Shown here piece after piece: positions 16,198-24,842 of a stretch of 64,000 nucleotides of DNA; position 1 is the stretch's first letter, and the number at the start of each line of letters is the position of its first letter. The translations under genes were made by a program, and so were the position numbers. The notes below the pieces were generated by a model. That model saw only the letters and a list, made by a program, of their open reading frames with translations, was not told where the DNA came from and made no database searches. The stretch lies in assembly GCA_017307505.1 (NCBI GenBank), contig JAFKEE010000017.1, positions 1 to 64,000 of the forward strand, written 5' to 3'. The stretch is from Acidobacteriota bacterium (lineage in GTDB: Bacteria > Acidobacteriota > Terriglobia > Bryobacterales > Bryobacteraceae).

Positions 16198-17292
16198 ATG
16201 CCCCTCCGCCCTCTCAAGTTTGGCTTGCCCCTCGTCGCCGCGGCCCTCCTGGTTTCCGGAGCCGCCTCCACCTGGCAGTTCGGCCGGTTCGAACGGCCCG
16301 CCAACGCCAATCCCGTCATCTCGCCGAATAAGGATTCGACCTTCCTTTGCCCCATGCGCAAGGTGCCCGTCCACTGGGAAGCGCTCCATACCTTCAACCC
16401 GGCGGCCATCGTACGCGACGGCAAAGTCTATGTTCTGTACCGTGCCGAGGACGATTCCGGCGAGATGAAGATCGGCATGCACACCTCCCGCCTGGGTCTG
16501 GCCGAGAGCGCTGACGGACTCCACTTCCAGCGCCGGCCGGAACCCGTCTTCTTCCCCGCCGAAGATGGGGAGAAAGAGCGGGAATGGGACGGCGGCGTCG
16601 AAGACCCTCGGATCGTCGAAGCCGAGGACGGCCGCTATGTTCTCACCTACACGCAGTGGAACCACCAGAAGACCGCGGCCGCCATCGCCACTTCCCCGGA
16701 CCTCATCCACTGGACCAAGCACGGGCCATCGCTGGGCAGCGAAATGTCCTATAAGTCCGCCGGCATCGTCACCAGCCTCACAGGCGGGCGGCTGATCGCC
16801 AAGAAGATCAAAGGCAAATACTGGATGTACTGGGGCGAAGGCACCATCCGCCTGGCGACCTCGGAGGACCTGATCCATTGGACTCCGCTCGCCGGTCCCG
16901 ACGGTCAACCGTTACCGGTTCTCGCCAAACGCGAGGGCCGTTTCGACAGTTCCTTCCCCGAGGTCGGCCCCCCTCCTGTGTGGACACCCAAAGGCATCGT
17001 CGTCCTCTACAACGGCAAGAACGCACCAGAGGGCGGCAGCCCGTCCCTGGCCCCCAACACTTACGCGGTCGGCGAAGCGCTCTTCTCTCCGGACGACCCA
17101 TCAAAACTGGTCGAGCGCCTGGATGAACCTGTCTTCAAGCCGGAACTGGCCTTCGAACGCAGCGGCCAGTATGCCGCCGGCACCACCTTTGCCGAGGGCT
17201 TGGTCTACTTCAAGAAGAAGTGGTTCCTCTACTACGGCTGTGCCGATTCGCTCGTGGGCGTGGCGGTAGCCCGTCGGGGACCCAGCCATTAA
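16198..17292 (+). CDS. Exported GH130-like glycosidase/phosphorylase
   Basis: 364 residues with an N-terminal signal-like segment (FGLPLVAAALLVSGAAS). The five-bladed propeller motifs of GH130 are visible: FNPAAIVRDGKVYVLYRAED, GGVEDPRI with the conserved acidic pair, YTQWNHQ, and VGPPPVWTPKGIVVLYNG near 270. Most GH130 enzymes are cytoplasmic beta-mannoside phosphorylases; exported ones act as hydrolases on mannosides or N-glycan cores. The export signal here favours hydrolysis, though this is inference. It stands alone on the plus strand. Confidence 0.85.
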   Translation: MPLRPLKFGLPLVAAALLVSGAASTWQFGRFERPANANPVISPNKDSTFLCPMRKVPVHWEALHTFNPAAIVRDGKVYVLYRAEDDSGEMKIGMHTSRLGLAESADGLHFQRRPEPVFFPAEDGEKEREWDGGVEDPRIVEAEDGRYVLTYTQWNHQKTAAAIATSPDLIHWTKHGPSLGSEMSYKSAGIVTSLTGGRLIAKKIKGKYWMYWGEGTIRLATSEDLIHWTPLAGPDGQPLPVLAKREGRFDSSFPEVGPPPVWTPKGIVVLYNGKNAPEGGSPSLAPNTYAVGEALFSPDDPSKLVERLDEPVFKPELAFERSGQYAAGTTFAEGLVYFKKKWFLYYGCADSLVGVAVARRGPSH

Positions 17293-17396
17293 GGGCCCGG
17301 ATTTTCCGGCTCAAAATGACTCTGAAGGCTGACATGAAAATAGTTCAATTAAATCGGAGCGAATTTCCGCAGCCGTGATATGCTCAAAAGTGAAGT

Positions 17397-17425
17397 TTGA
17401 CAGTCTGGCTGATTTAGGCATCTTT
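17397..17425 (+). promoter_or_regulatory. Possible promoter of the RRM-protein gene
   Basis: TTGACA (17397-17402) is followed by a poor -10 candidate ATCTTT (17420-17425) 17 bp later. The surrounding 200 bp is more AT-rich than its neighbours. If correct, the leader would be about 70 nt, a length often used for cold-responsive control of RNA-binding proteins. The -35 is convincing, the -10 is not. Confidence 0.35.
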
Positions 17426-17499
17426 CGCATCGTCCGGTTCATCCGCCTTTCCGATCCTGCCCCGATTCGCTGTCCTGCCAGTTGAGCAAGGAAAATCAA

Positions 17500-17811
17500 A
17501 TGAGAAACATTTTTGTTGGCAATCTCACCTTCGGTGCGACCGAGAGTGAAGTCCGTTCACTGTTCGAGGCTCACGGAACCGTTGACCGCGTCAGCATCGT
17601 GACTGATCGCGATACGGGCCGTTCCAAGGGGTTCGGGTTCGTCGAGATGAGCAACGACGCGGAAGGCGACCGCGCGATTGAAGCATTGAATGGCCGTGAT
17701 CTGGACGGTCGTAATCTGACCATCAACCAGGCGCGCCCGAAGGAAGACCGCGGCTTCGGCGGCGGCGGGCGTGGCAACGGCGGTGGCCGTGGCCGCTACG
17801 ATCGCTACTAA
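17500..17811 (+). CDS. RRM-domain RNA-binding protein, glycine-rich
   Basis: 103 residues from the ATG at 17500, with AAGGA eight bases upstream. One RNA-recognition motif fills residues 1-80: RNP2 as IFVGNL at the start and RNP1 as KGFGFVEM near 50. A short Gly/Arg-rich tail (GFGGGGRGNGGGRGRYDRY) follows. Such single-RRM proteins bind single-stranded RNA and are often cold-induced, acting in the cytoplasm on mRNA structure or stability. A strong terminator follows 25 bp after the stop, so the gene is monocistronic. Confidence 0.95.
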   Translation: MRNIFVGNLTFGATESEVRSLFEAHGTVDRVSIVTDRDTGRSKGFGFVEMSNDAEGDRAIEALNGRDLDGRNLTINQARPKEDRGFGGGGRGNGGGRGRYDRY

Positions 17812-17836
17812 GTAGCGCATCCAAAGTATCTCGGGA

Positions 17837-17865
17837 GGGCCGGTGCTCAAGAGGCACCGGCCCTT
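17837..17865 (+). terminator. Stem-loop terminator after the RRM gene
   Basis: A perfect 10-bp stem GGGCCGGTGC / GCACCGGCCC encloses a 7-nt loop (17847-17853) and is followed by a short T pair. The stem is strong but the U-run is weak, so termination efficiency is uncertain. It separates the RRM gene from proS. Confidence 0.75.
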
Positions 17866-17934
17866 ACTGCGTTCTGGGACAGGGCTTCCAGAATCGGTTC
17901 GTCCGCAACCCCATGATAAACTTCAAGGTTTACC

Positions 17935-19647
17935 ATGCTCTGGTCCAAACTGTTCATTCCCACCCTACGCGAGAGCCCGGCTGAAGCGGAGGTGGTGAGC
18001 CACCAGCTTCTCCTGCGCGCAGGCTACATTCGTCAGCTTGGCGCCGGCATTTACAACTACCTCTACCTAGCCCAGCGGTCTCTGCTCAAGATTCAGCAGA
18101 TCGTGCGTGAAGAGATGAACGCCATCGGCGCCCAGGAGTTCCTGTTACCCGCCCTGAATCCGGCCGAAGTCTGGCAGGAGTCGGGCCGCTACGAGGCGAT
18201 GGGCGATAACATGTTCCGCCTCAAGGACCGCTTTGGACGGCAGCTCTGCCTGGGCATGACGCATGAAGAAGTGATGACGGTGATCGCGCGGGGCGAGGTC
18301 CGCAGCTACAAGCAGCTCCCGCAGATCTGGTATCAGATCCAGACCAAGTTCCGCGACGAGCCGAGGCCCAAGTCCGGCCTGCTGCGTGTGCGCCAGTTCA
18401 TCATGAAGGACAGCTACTCGTTCGACCTCGCCCCGGCGGGCCTCGACGAGAGCTACGAGAAGCACCGTGTCGCCTACTGCCGGATTTTCGACCGTTGCGG
18501 CCTGCAGTATGTGGCTGTCGAGGCCCACTCGGGCGCCATGGGCGGCAGCCAGTCGCAGGAGTTCATGGTCGCCACCGACGCCGGCGAGGACTACGTGGTG
18601 GTCTGCAAAGAGACCGGCTACGCCGCCAACCTGGAAAAGGCCGTGTCGCGGCCGGTGCCCCCGTCGGCAGCCGATGCAGAGGGCGACCTGAGCCCTGAGG
18701 AAGTCCATACCCCCAATCAGAAGTCGATTGACGAAGTCTCGGCGTTCCTCCAGGTGCCGGCTACCTCGATTATCAAGTCGCTGGTGCTGATCGCGGACGG
18801 CAAGCCCGTCGTGGCCCTGATGCGCGGCGATCATCAGTTGAGCGAGACCAAGTTCCAGAGCGCGCTGGGGTGCGCCGAGTTCCGGCCGGCCTTCCCCGAA
18901 GAGATGCGCAGCCTGATGGGCGCGGAGGCCGGCTCGCTGGGCCCGGTGGGCCTGAGCGGCGTAACCATCATCGCGGACCTGGCGCTGCAGGGGCGCCGCA
19001 ACATGGTCGCCGGCGCGAACAAGGATGATTACCACCTGCTGAACGTCACGCCCGGCGAGGACTTCGCCGCCGCTTACCATGACCTGCGCCAGGTGACCGA
19101 AGGCGACACCGAGCTCGAAACCGGCGCGCCGCTGCAGATCCTGAAGACCATGGAGATCGGCCACATCTTCAAGCTTGGTTATAAGTACTCCCATTCCATG
19201 GGGCTCAATGTGCTGGACCAGAATGGTGTCGAAACTCCCGTCATCATGGGCAGCTATGGCATCGGCATCGAGCGGGTGCTGTGCGGCGTGGTGGAACTCT
19301 ATGCCGATGCCAATGGCATCAGCATGCCGGTATCGATCGCACCGTTTGAAGCAGTGGTCACGCCGGTGAAGGCTTCCGACCCGGCCCTGGCTGGGGCGGC
19401 CCAGCAGGTGTATCAGGAGTTGAAGCAACTCGGCGTCGATGTGCTCTACGACGATCGTGACCTCAGCCCCGGAGTGAAGTTCAAGGACGCAGATCTGGTA
19501 GGCATTCCATATCGAGTGGTGATCGGCAAGAAGCTGCCCCAAGGCATTGTCGAACTGGCTGAGCGCCGCACCGGCGCCAAGAGTGAGGTTCCGCTGGCCG
19601 AGGTGGCGCGACTGGTTGCCGGGAAGGTCAGTGCGGCGAAGCAATGA
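17935..19647 (+). CDS. proS: Prolyl-tRNA synthetase, bacterial type with editing domain
   Basis: 570 residues, matching the bacterial-type ProS (about 572 in E. coli). It charges tRNA-Pro with proline in the cytoplasm. The class II catalytic core spans the N-terminal part (motif 2 region KFRDEPRPKSGLLRVRQF), a YbaK-like editing insertion of about 180 residues follows, and the anticodon-binding domain is C-terminal (VLYDDRDLSPGVKFKDADLV). The ATG at 17935 is preceded by AAGG. The stop overlaps the next gene by 4 nt, an unusual coupling to a PLP enzyme. Confidence 0.97.
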   Translation: MLWSKLFIPTLRESPAEAEVVSHQLLLRAGYIRQLGAGIYNYLYLAQRSLLKIQQIVREEMNAIGAQEFLLPALNPAEVWQESGRYEAMGDNMFRLKDRFGRQLCLGMTHEEVMTVIARGEVRSYKQLPQIWYQIQTKFRDEPRPKSGLLRVRQFIMKDSYSFDLAPAGLDESYEKHRVAYCRIFDRCGLQYVAVEAHSGAMGGSQSQEFMVATDAGEDYVVVCKETGYAANLEKAVSRPVPPSAADAEGDLSPEEVHTPNQKSIDEVSAFLQVPATSIIKSLVLIADGKPVVALMRGDHQLSETKFQSALGCAEFRPAFPEEMRSLMGAEAGSLGPVGLSGVTIIADLALQGRRNMVAGANKDDYHLLNVTPGEDFAAAYHDLRQVTEGDTELETGAPLQILKTMEIGHIFKLGYKYSHSMGLNVLDQNGVETPVIMGSYGIGIERVLCGVVELYADANGISMPVSIAPFEAVVTPVKASDPALAGAAQQVYQELKQLGVDVLYDDRDLSPGVKFKDADLVGIPYRVVIGKKLPQGIVELAERRTGAKSEVPLAEVARLVAGKVSAAKQ

Positions 19648-20756
19648 CTCCCGACTGGCCTTCCATCCGTGCGCTTTACCCCGCGCTTCAGAACAGGACG
19701 TTCCTCAATACGGCTACCTTCGGCCAGCTCTCCCGGCTGACAGTGGAGGCGATGAACCGGCACTTCGCACACCGGGACGAGCTGGCCTGTTCGGACTTCC
19801 TGGGCTGGTTCAAAGACCATGACGGGCTGCGCGGCAAACTCGCTACCTTGATTCAAGCCGAAGCATCCGACATCGCGTTCCTGCCCAACTCGAACGCGGG
19901 TCTGGCGATCCTGATGCACAGCATCGACTGGCGCGAGGGCGACGAGATCCTCACCTTAGAGGGCGAGTTCCCGAACAACATCTACGCGCCTGCCTACCTC
20001 TCCCGGATCGGGGTGAAGCTCATCGAAGCTCCCTGGCCGCGGCTGCTGGAGTCGATCAGCGACCGGACACGGCTGGTGGCCGTGAGTAGCGTGAACTACA
20101 CTACCGGCTTCCGTGTGCCACTGGCTGAGCTGGCCTCGGCACTGCAGGGGCGGGATATCCGCTTCTATGTGGATGCCACCCAGATGCTGGGCGCGGTGCG
20201 GTTCGACTTCCAGGGGATCCAACCCGACATGCTGGCGGTGAACTGCTACAAGTGGATGCTGGCGCCGAATGGTGTCGGTTTCATGGCCGTGTCGGCCCGG
20301 CAGCGGGCCCGCATGGAGCCGCTCAACATCGGCTGGCGCAGCCATCACGACTGGCGCAATGTGGACAACCTGCACCTGGGCACTCCGGCCCTGGTCGAGA
20401 CCGCCGAGAAGTATGAAGGCGGCATGCTGCCCTCGTCGCTGCTGTATGGCCTGGAGGCCAGCGTCGACCTGATGCTGGAGCTCGGTCCCGAGGCGATTGA
20501 GCAGCGGGTGCTCGCACTGGCCTCGAAGACACGGGCGGCCCTGCGTAGTATCGGCGGCGAGCCGCTACCCTTCGAGGATACGGCCATCATCGCCTCGCAC
20601 CTGCCGGGACGCGATGCCAGCGCCGTGGCCCGAGCGCTCAAGCAGGAGGGCGTGATGGTGTCGGCCCGGCACGGCCTGCTGCGCGTGTCCACGCACTTCT
20701 ACAACGATGAGCAGGACATCGAGCGGCTGATCGCGGCCCTGCAATCTTCCAGCTAA
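19644..20756 (+). CDS. Class V aminotransferase family protein (PLP-dependent)
   Basis: 370 residues. The PLP lysine lies in NCYKWMLAPNGVGF, with the cofactor-binding DATQMLG upstream, as in class V aminotransferases, cysteine desulfurases and isopenicillin-N-epimerase-like proteins. No conserved active-site cysteine loop of desulfurases is apparent, so a transaminase, lyase or epimerase on a small amino acid is more likely. The start overlaps the proS stop (ATGA), suggesting co-translation; whether there is a functional link to proline or tRNA charging is unknown. Confidence 0.88.
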   Translation: MTPDWPSIRALYPALQNRTFLNTATFGQLSRLTVEAMNRHFAHRDELACSDFLGWFKDHDGLRGKLATLIQAEASDIAFLPNSNAGLAILMHSIDWREGDEILTLEGEFPNNIYAPAYLSRIGVKLIEAPWPRLLESISDRTRLVAVSSVNYTTGFRVPLAELASALQGRDIRFYVDATQMLGAVRFDFQGIQPDMLAVNCYKWMLAPNGVGFMAVSARQRARMEPLNIGWRSHHDWRNVDNLHLGTPALVETAEKYEGGMLPSSLLYGLEASVDLMLELGPEAIEQRVLALASKTRAALRSIGGEPLPFEDTAIIASHLPGRDASAVARALKQEGVMVSARHGLLRVSTHFYNDEQDIERLIAALQSSS

Positions 20757-20798
20757 GATCGCCCATGCGCCGTCCCGCCGAGGGAGAATAGACCTGAC

Positions 20799-21530
20799 AT
20801 GCTGTCCTTCGCTCTCCTCGCTTTGTGGATGGCTGCTCCGCCGCAGCCTATTTCAGTGACTCCGCTGGAAGGCGCCACGCACCACGTTCAGGGCATCGCC
20901 GTGGATGGCACTTCGCTGTGGGTGACCAGCGTCGACCGGTTGGCGAAGAAGGGCTACCTTTACGAGTTCGAGCTGGCGACCGGCAAACGCCTGCGCTCGG
21001 TCGAGGTCCAGCAGGGGGAGATGTTCCACCCTGGCGGCTTCGACATCGATGACGACTCGCTATGGATCCCCGTGGCCGAATACAAGAGGAACGGCCGCAC
21101 GGTGATCCAACGCCGGTCCAAGGCCACGCTGGCTCTCCTCTCGAGCTTCGCAGTGGATGACCATATCGGTTGCCTGACGCTGATGGAAGGCCATCTGATT
21201 GGCGGCAACTGGGACGCCCGCAAGTTCTATGAATGGACCTTTGAAGGCAAGTTCCTGAGCGTACGGGACAACCCTAACCCCAGTCACTACCAGGAGATCA
21301 AGTACCGCTATGGGGCCCTGATGGCCTCCGGCGTTGTGGTCCAATGGCTGGACCCCGAGGAACTGGAGCCATTGCGGACGTACACACTGGGGAAGTCCGA
21401 CCGGAATGTGCCTTACACCAACGAAGGCATGGACTTCCGTGACGGCAAGCTGTACCTGCTGCCGGAGGACGGACCCAGCCGGCTTTTTGTCTTTGATCCG
21501 GAACTGGTGTACGAACTGACCCGTCCCTGA
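20799..21530 (+). CDS. Secreted beta-propeller-like protein (DUF6454 type)
   Basis: 243 residues with a short signal-like start (MLSFALLALWMAAPPQP). The body has repeated short strands with VQGIAVDGTSLWVTSVDR, PGGFDIDDDSLWIPVAEY and YTNEGMDFRDGKLYLLPED, a pattern of a small propeller with one HxxG-type motif per blade. I believe it matches the DUF6454 family, whose function is unknown. It lies 42 bp after the aminotransferase and has its own GAGGGAG ribosome-binding site, so it may be the last gene of the proS operon. Confidence 0.75.
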   Translation: MLSFALLALWMAAPPQPISVTPLEGATHHVQGIAVDGTSLWVTSVDRLAKKGYLYEFELATGKRLRSVEVQQGEMFHPGGFDIDDDSLWIPVAEYKRNGRTVIQRRSKATLALLSSFAVDDHIGCLTLMEGHLIGGNWDARKFYEWTFEGKFLSVRDNPNPSHYQEIKYRYGALMASGVVVQWLDPEELEPLRTYTLGKSDRNVPYTNEGMDFRDGKLYLLPEDGPSRLFVFDPELVYELTRP

Positions 21531-21736
21531 CGTCCTTTCCCTAAATCCGCAGAAGCTACCACCCGTGGGCCGGCCAGAATACCGGGCGGAGGGTAGCAAC
21601 GGAGTCCCTGTCTGGCGCACCTATACGTGTGTAAGAAGCAAGACATGACGTGCGGTAAGCAGCCGGGCTCCCACGCCGGGTAGCGGGCAGCCGTCCAGCC
21701 CAGCCCATTGCGCTGCACCGAAGAAAGGAACTTCTC

Positions 21737-22264
21737 ATGAAACTGAATCACTCGTGGTATGCCTACGCCCTTTGCGCGGCGATGGCCGTCGTCCCCGCCG
21801 GGGCCACAACGCTCGGCAATGTGGCCGAGAACATGATGAAAGATGCCAGTGCCAAGGCCTTCAAGATCAGCGACAACGCCCAGGCCATCTACATGTCCGA
21901 GCCGGAATCCTCGATCAGCTGGCAGGGCCAGGGGATGCGCCTGGAGGCCATAAAGGATGCGGTGATGGCGATCTCCGAAGACGTAGGGCACCTCAACCTC
22001 TGGGGCCGGATGGAATCGCCCGCCGAGCGCAAGGCGGTGGAAGAGGCCAATCCCATCCTGAAGGACCTTGCTGCTCAGACGACGGATGCGATCCAGTTCC
22101 TCAACAACAACGCCAACAACCTCTTCCTGCCTGAGTACCGCGAGCATGTGAAGAAGATCTCCCGGGATGCGGAGCAGTTGCGCACGCTCTTCCGCGAATC
22201 CACCAAGCTCAACGCGCTCAGCCATAAGGCCGAGCACCTTCGCGAGGAGTTGAGCCACTCCTAA
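21737..22264 (+). CDS. Secreted helical protein of unknown function
   Basis: 175 residues with AAAGGAA upstream of the ATG. A signal peptide is clear (cleavage near VPAGATT). The mature part is predominantly helical and charged, with two segments (about 60-120 and 125-175) that could form a helical bundle: AIKDAVMAISEDVGHLN and REHVKKISRDAEQLRTLF. I recognise no family. It has its own rho-independent terminator 33 bp downstream, so it is probably monocistronic. Confidence 0.75.
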   Translation: MKLNHSWYAYALCAAMAVVPAGATTLGNVAENMMKDASAKAFKISDNAQAIYMSEPESSISWQGQGMRLEAIKDAVMAISEDVGHLNLWGRMESPAERKAVEEANPILKDLAAQTTDAIQFLNNNANNLFLPEYREHVKKISRDAEQLRTLFRESTKLNALSHKAEHLREELSHS

Positions 22265-22296
22265 CGGACTTGACCCGATAGCACACAAACCTCCCA

Positions 22297-22334
22297 GGCA
22301 GATTCCGGTCACCATCCGGAATCTGCCCATTTTT
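22297..22334 (+). terminator. Rho-independent terminator
   Basis: A perfect 12-bp stem GGCAGATTCCGG / CCGGAATCTGCC with a 7-nt loop is followed by CATTTTTC. It ends the transcript of the secreted helical protein. Confidence 0.9.
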
Positions 22335-22387
22335 CATTCAGAGAGGCTTCGGGCTGCACGCGCAGCGGCTGCGTTGCGTCTGGCAGT

Positions 22388-24238
22388 TCAGGAGTCCTCA
22401 GCATGAAGCTCAAGTCCCTGATCCTTTGCGCTCTCTGCGTTTGGGGCGTTGCCGCGGCGCAGGAGCGGCCCGACCCTGTTTCCTACCGCGTCGACTTCCA
22501 GTTCCGGGATGTTGCTGACAAGTCGAGTTCGGCGGTCCGCCGCTACAGCCTGATCGTGGATCCATCCGGAACGGGCATCCTCCGGCTGGGCCAACGCGTC
22601 CCGTATGCGACGGCAGTTTCCCAGGGTGGCGGAGGAGGTTCGGCGCCGGCCGTCGCGACTCAGATCCAGTATGCGGATATTGGGGTGAATATTGACTGCC
22701 GGTTGCGCGAAACGGGCGCGAAGGTGACGATGACCTCCAACCTGGAGATCAGCACGTTGATTCCGGCAGAAAAGACGGCGGCCGCCTCGGCTCAGGCGCC
22801 AACGGTCGGGTCGATGCGGTTCGCGGTCGGGGCGGCGCTGACTCTGGGGAAATCCACAACGATTGCCTCGATTGATGATCCCGTGACGCAACGTAAGTTC
22901 GACCTGGACGCGACGGTGACGAAGCTGAACTGAGCGTTGCCGGCGGGCACGGGGGCGTCCCTGCCGACGGGCGCCTTGCGATGGGTTTGTTCCACCGCGG
23001 AGAGAGGATTGCGCGGATGGATTCGAGGTCGATTTGCAGCGTCCGATCCCGTGTTTGGAGGGGGGACGGAGGGGCACGGCGTGGACGATCTGTTCAGGTC
23101 GGGCGACGGGTGTCGATGCCGCCGTTGGGTTTGATCCCTCGTGGAGAGTGGATTCAGCCTGTAGATTCGATCCGAATGCTGCCGGTTGCGCGGCCGGGCG
23201 GGCGGTGGGCTGGGCCGTGGGGGACGTTGGTTGGCCCATGGCAGGCTCCATAGAAGACGCACCCACGGCGGGCGCATGCTTAGAAAAGTGCTTGGGGAGC
23301 AACGCGGTAGGGGCCAAGCCCTTGCGGTCGCGGTGCGTTGCGGGCTCGTCTGCCCTGGCGACACGGTGGGCCGTGGCCCGCTTCTTACCAGTCGCGGTTC
23401 GCAGAGGGGTGGACATCGTCTGCTTGCGGGACCGGTTGAGGAAACGGAGGCTGAGGCCGGGTACTGAGGGCGGACGAATGGCTTTGACTGCCTGGGGCGC
23501 CGGAACAGGGCGGACCGGCCGGAAGGCGCGGCGGGCGTTCAACAGGGAGGACAAGCCTCCCGGCGCAGGCTGGTTCCGGTGGAGGGAGAGCGCAGGACCG
23601 GATGCGCCGGCAGTCTGCGGTTGATCCGAATCGCAGCGGGGCCAGGAACCGGCGGGTAGAGACTGGTCGTCCTGGCTAAGTGGGGAGCCCGCGGAGGCTG
23701 CCAGTCTGATGGGGCGGCTGGAGCCCGCAGCAGAAGCCAGGAGGGCTTGGGTTCGGGCGGGGATGCCGGTCTGGTGCGCTTCGTCTCCGATGATGTAGGG
23801 AAAGATCGACTTCTGGATGGCGCGGATGCGGACGCAGATCCAGGCGTGGTAACGGCCGAGCGCCTGGACGACCTCGGCATGATTCTCGCGGATCCAGAGG
23901 GAGGCATACGGGATGATCCCGTTGTTGACACGAAGGGCTTCTGCCCAAAGCTTGCCTTCGAGCTGGAGGAGGCGGCGTTCGTGACCGCGGAGCATAAGGC
24001 GGTGGACGAAGAGGGCCCGGAAGCGCGGGTCGGCGATATCCGCTGTTTCCTCCAAAGCCTTGCGGTAGAGGAGGTCCGCGATCTCCTCCGGCAGTTGATG
24101 AAACTTCGAGTACAGGTTGTGGCGGCATGCGTTTTGAGAGACGCGGCGCTTGCCCTCGGCGGTGCGGGGCCCAGTCGATTTTTGGGCGTTGGCGCGGTTG
24201 GCGGCGAGGCGCCTCTCAGAGACGGGTTGTTTGGTCAT
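22388..24238 (-). CDS. ANRANAQ-type hypothetical protein; C-terminal end uncertain
   Basis: The frame runs 616 residues from the ATG at 24238. Its first 150 or so are convincing: ERRLAANRANAQKSTGPRT followed by a helical domain (HRLMLRGHERRLLQLEGKLW). This start is shared by a multicopy family I associate with Solibacteres and other Acidobacteria; its function is unknown. Residues 170-430 are low-complexity, contain one copy of the 33-bp dispersed repeat (as RTATGKKRATA) and two related 55-bp segments at 22983 and 23127, 144 bp apart and in frame. The last 180 residues run antisense through a well-supported secreted-protein gene and are probably not functional protein. The real 3' end cannot be fixed. 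Confidence 0.55.
   Translation of the reverse strand: MTKQPVSERRLAANRANAQKSTGPRTAEGKRRVSQNACRHNLYSKFHQLPEEIADLLYRKALEETADIADPRFRALFVHRLMLRGHERRLLQLEGKLWAEALRVNNGIIPYASLWIRENHAEVVQALGRYHAWICVRIRAIQKSIFPYIIGDEAHQTGIPARTQALLASAAGSSRPIRLAASAGSPLSQDDQSLPAGSWPRCDSDQPQTAGASGPALSLHRNQPAPGGLSSLLNARRAFRPVRPVPAPQAVKAIRPPSVPGLSLRFLNRSRKQTMSTPLRTATGKKRATAHRVARADEPATHRDRKGLAPTALLPKHFSKHAPAVGASSMEPAMGQPTSPTAQPTARPAAQPAAFGSNLQAESTLHEGSNPTAASTPVARPEQIVHAVPLRPPSKHGIGRCKSTSNPSAQSSLRGGTNPSQGARRQGRPRARRQRSVQLRHRRVQVELTLRHGIINRGNRCGFPQSQRRPDREPHRPDRWRLSRGGRRLFCRNQRADLQVGGHRHLRARFAQPAVNIHPNIRILDLSRDGRRRTSSATLGNCRRIRDALAQPEDARSGWIHDQAVAADRRTRLVSNIPELEVDAVGNRVGPLLRRGNAPNAESAKDQGLELHAEDS
22403..22933 (+). CDS. Secreted protein resembling a secretin beta-domain
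   Basis: 176 residues with an AGGAG ribosome-binding site and a signal peptide ending near VAAAQ. The order of motifs recalls the C-terminal beta-domain of secretins: LGQRVPYATAV, a glycine-rich loop, then IQYADIGVNIDCRLRE followed by alternating strands, and ALTLGKSTTIASIDDPV in the place of the usual 'dGqtvvigGl' segment. It lacks the N-domains, so it cannot be a full outer-membrane channel. The secretin comparison is my inference. Its 3' half is overlapped on the other strand by the ANRANAQ-type frame. Confidence 0.75.
   Translation: MKLKSLILCALCVWGVAAAQERPDPVSYRVDFQFRDVADKSSSAVRRYSLIVDPSGTGILRLGQRVPYATAVSQGGGGGSAPAVATQIQYADIGVNIDCRLRETGAKVTMTSNLEISTLIPAEKTAAASAQAPTVGSMRFAVGAALTLGKSTTIASIDDPVTQRKFDLDATVTKLN
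23372..23404 (-). repeat. Dispersed 33-bp repeat, copy 2
   Basis: One mismatch (GTAAGAAGC for GTAAGGAGC) against copies 1 and 3. Unlike them it lies within a reading frame, that of the ANRANAQ-type gene. Confidence 0.85.
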
Positions 24239-24262
24239 GGTGGTGGTCCCTGGCGCTCGCCG

Positions 24263-24400
24263 TCAGCGCGGATTGCTCCTTAGCGTTGGCCTGGTGGCCC
24301 GGCAGCGACACCACGGCTGGGCGTCGCCCAGAGACGGGACGGAGCCACAGACAGGGGCTCCCTCCGTCCGGGCCCGATTCGATCCTCTTCGTCTTTCCAT
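24263..24400 (-). CDS. Possible 45-residue upstream reading frame
   Basis: An ATG at 24400 is preceded by a perfect AAGGAG four bases away and opens a 45-codon frame ending at 24263, 24 bp before the ANRANAQ-type gene. The peptide is arginine-rich (MERRRGSNRARTEG at the start) and looks like no known family. TATAAT lies at 24423-24418 with no matching -35, and would leave a leader of only a few bases. It may be a leader peptide, a chance frame, or a decayed gene. Confidence 0.3.
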   Translation of the reverse strand: MERRRGSNRARTEGAPVCGSVPSLGDAQPWCRCRATRPTLRSNPR

Positions 24401-24423
24401 AAATCTCCTTGGCTCGGATTATA

Positions 24424-24842
24424 GTGAGCGAGACTCAAAGAGGACGCCCTAGGAGCGAGGGGATGGATGTCCGCAAGTTGTTGCTAAAACTAGACTTACT
24501 GACTATTTTGTTTTATTTTCAAAGCGCGTGACCGCGTTTAGGGAGGGACTGAATTTCGGGGAAAACCGGGGTTGCGCGGGCACCGGGCACTCGCAAGCTG
24601 CCACTTGGGATCGCCGGTGTCTGGCCAATATGACCAGGCAGCACGCGCCGATGCTGGAAAGTGCCGGCCAGCACTTAGAGTCGGCGCGATTGCTTGAGGC
24701 GCGGTCGCGGGGGCGATTGCCGGCGTGCCGGGCCAGACGGATATCATCCTGACACTGCCTGTTACAGCATGTCCCGAGATCGAGGGGAAAACCCGGGTGA
24801 GGTTCTGAATACCGCGAGCGCGACCCGCGCGAAATCCTGGCC
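24424..24842. other. Intergenic region with an AT-rich segment
   Basis: No gene found. The segment 24478-24526 is strikingly AT-rich (ACTATTTTGTTTTATTTTC) in a GC-rich context and lies upstream of the minus-strand ANRANAQ-type gene, so it is probably regulatory. The rest, up to the ADOP permease stop, shows only short open frames without ribosome-binding sites. Confidence 0.5.

Noticed and set aside
18145..19644. 499-codon minus-strand frame inside proS
   Set aside because: Antisense shadow; proS is unambiguous.
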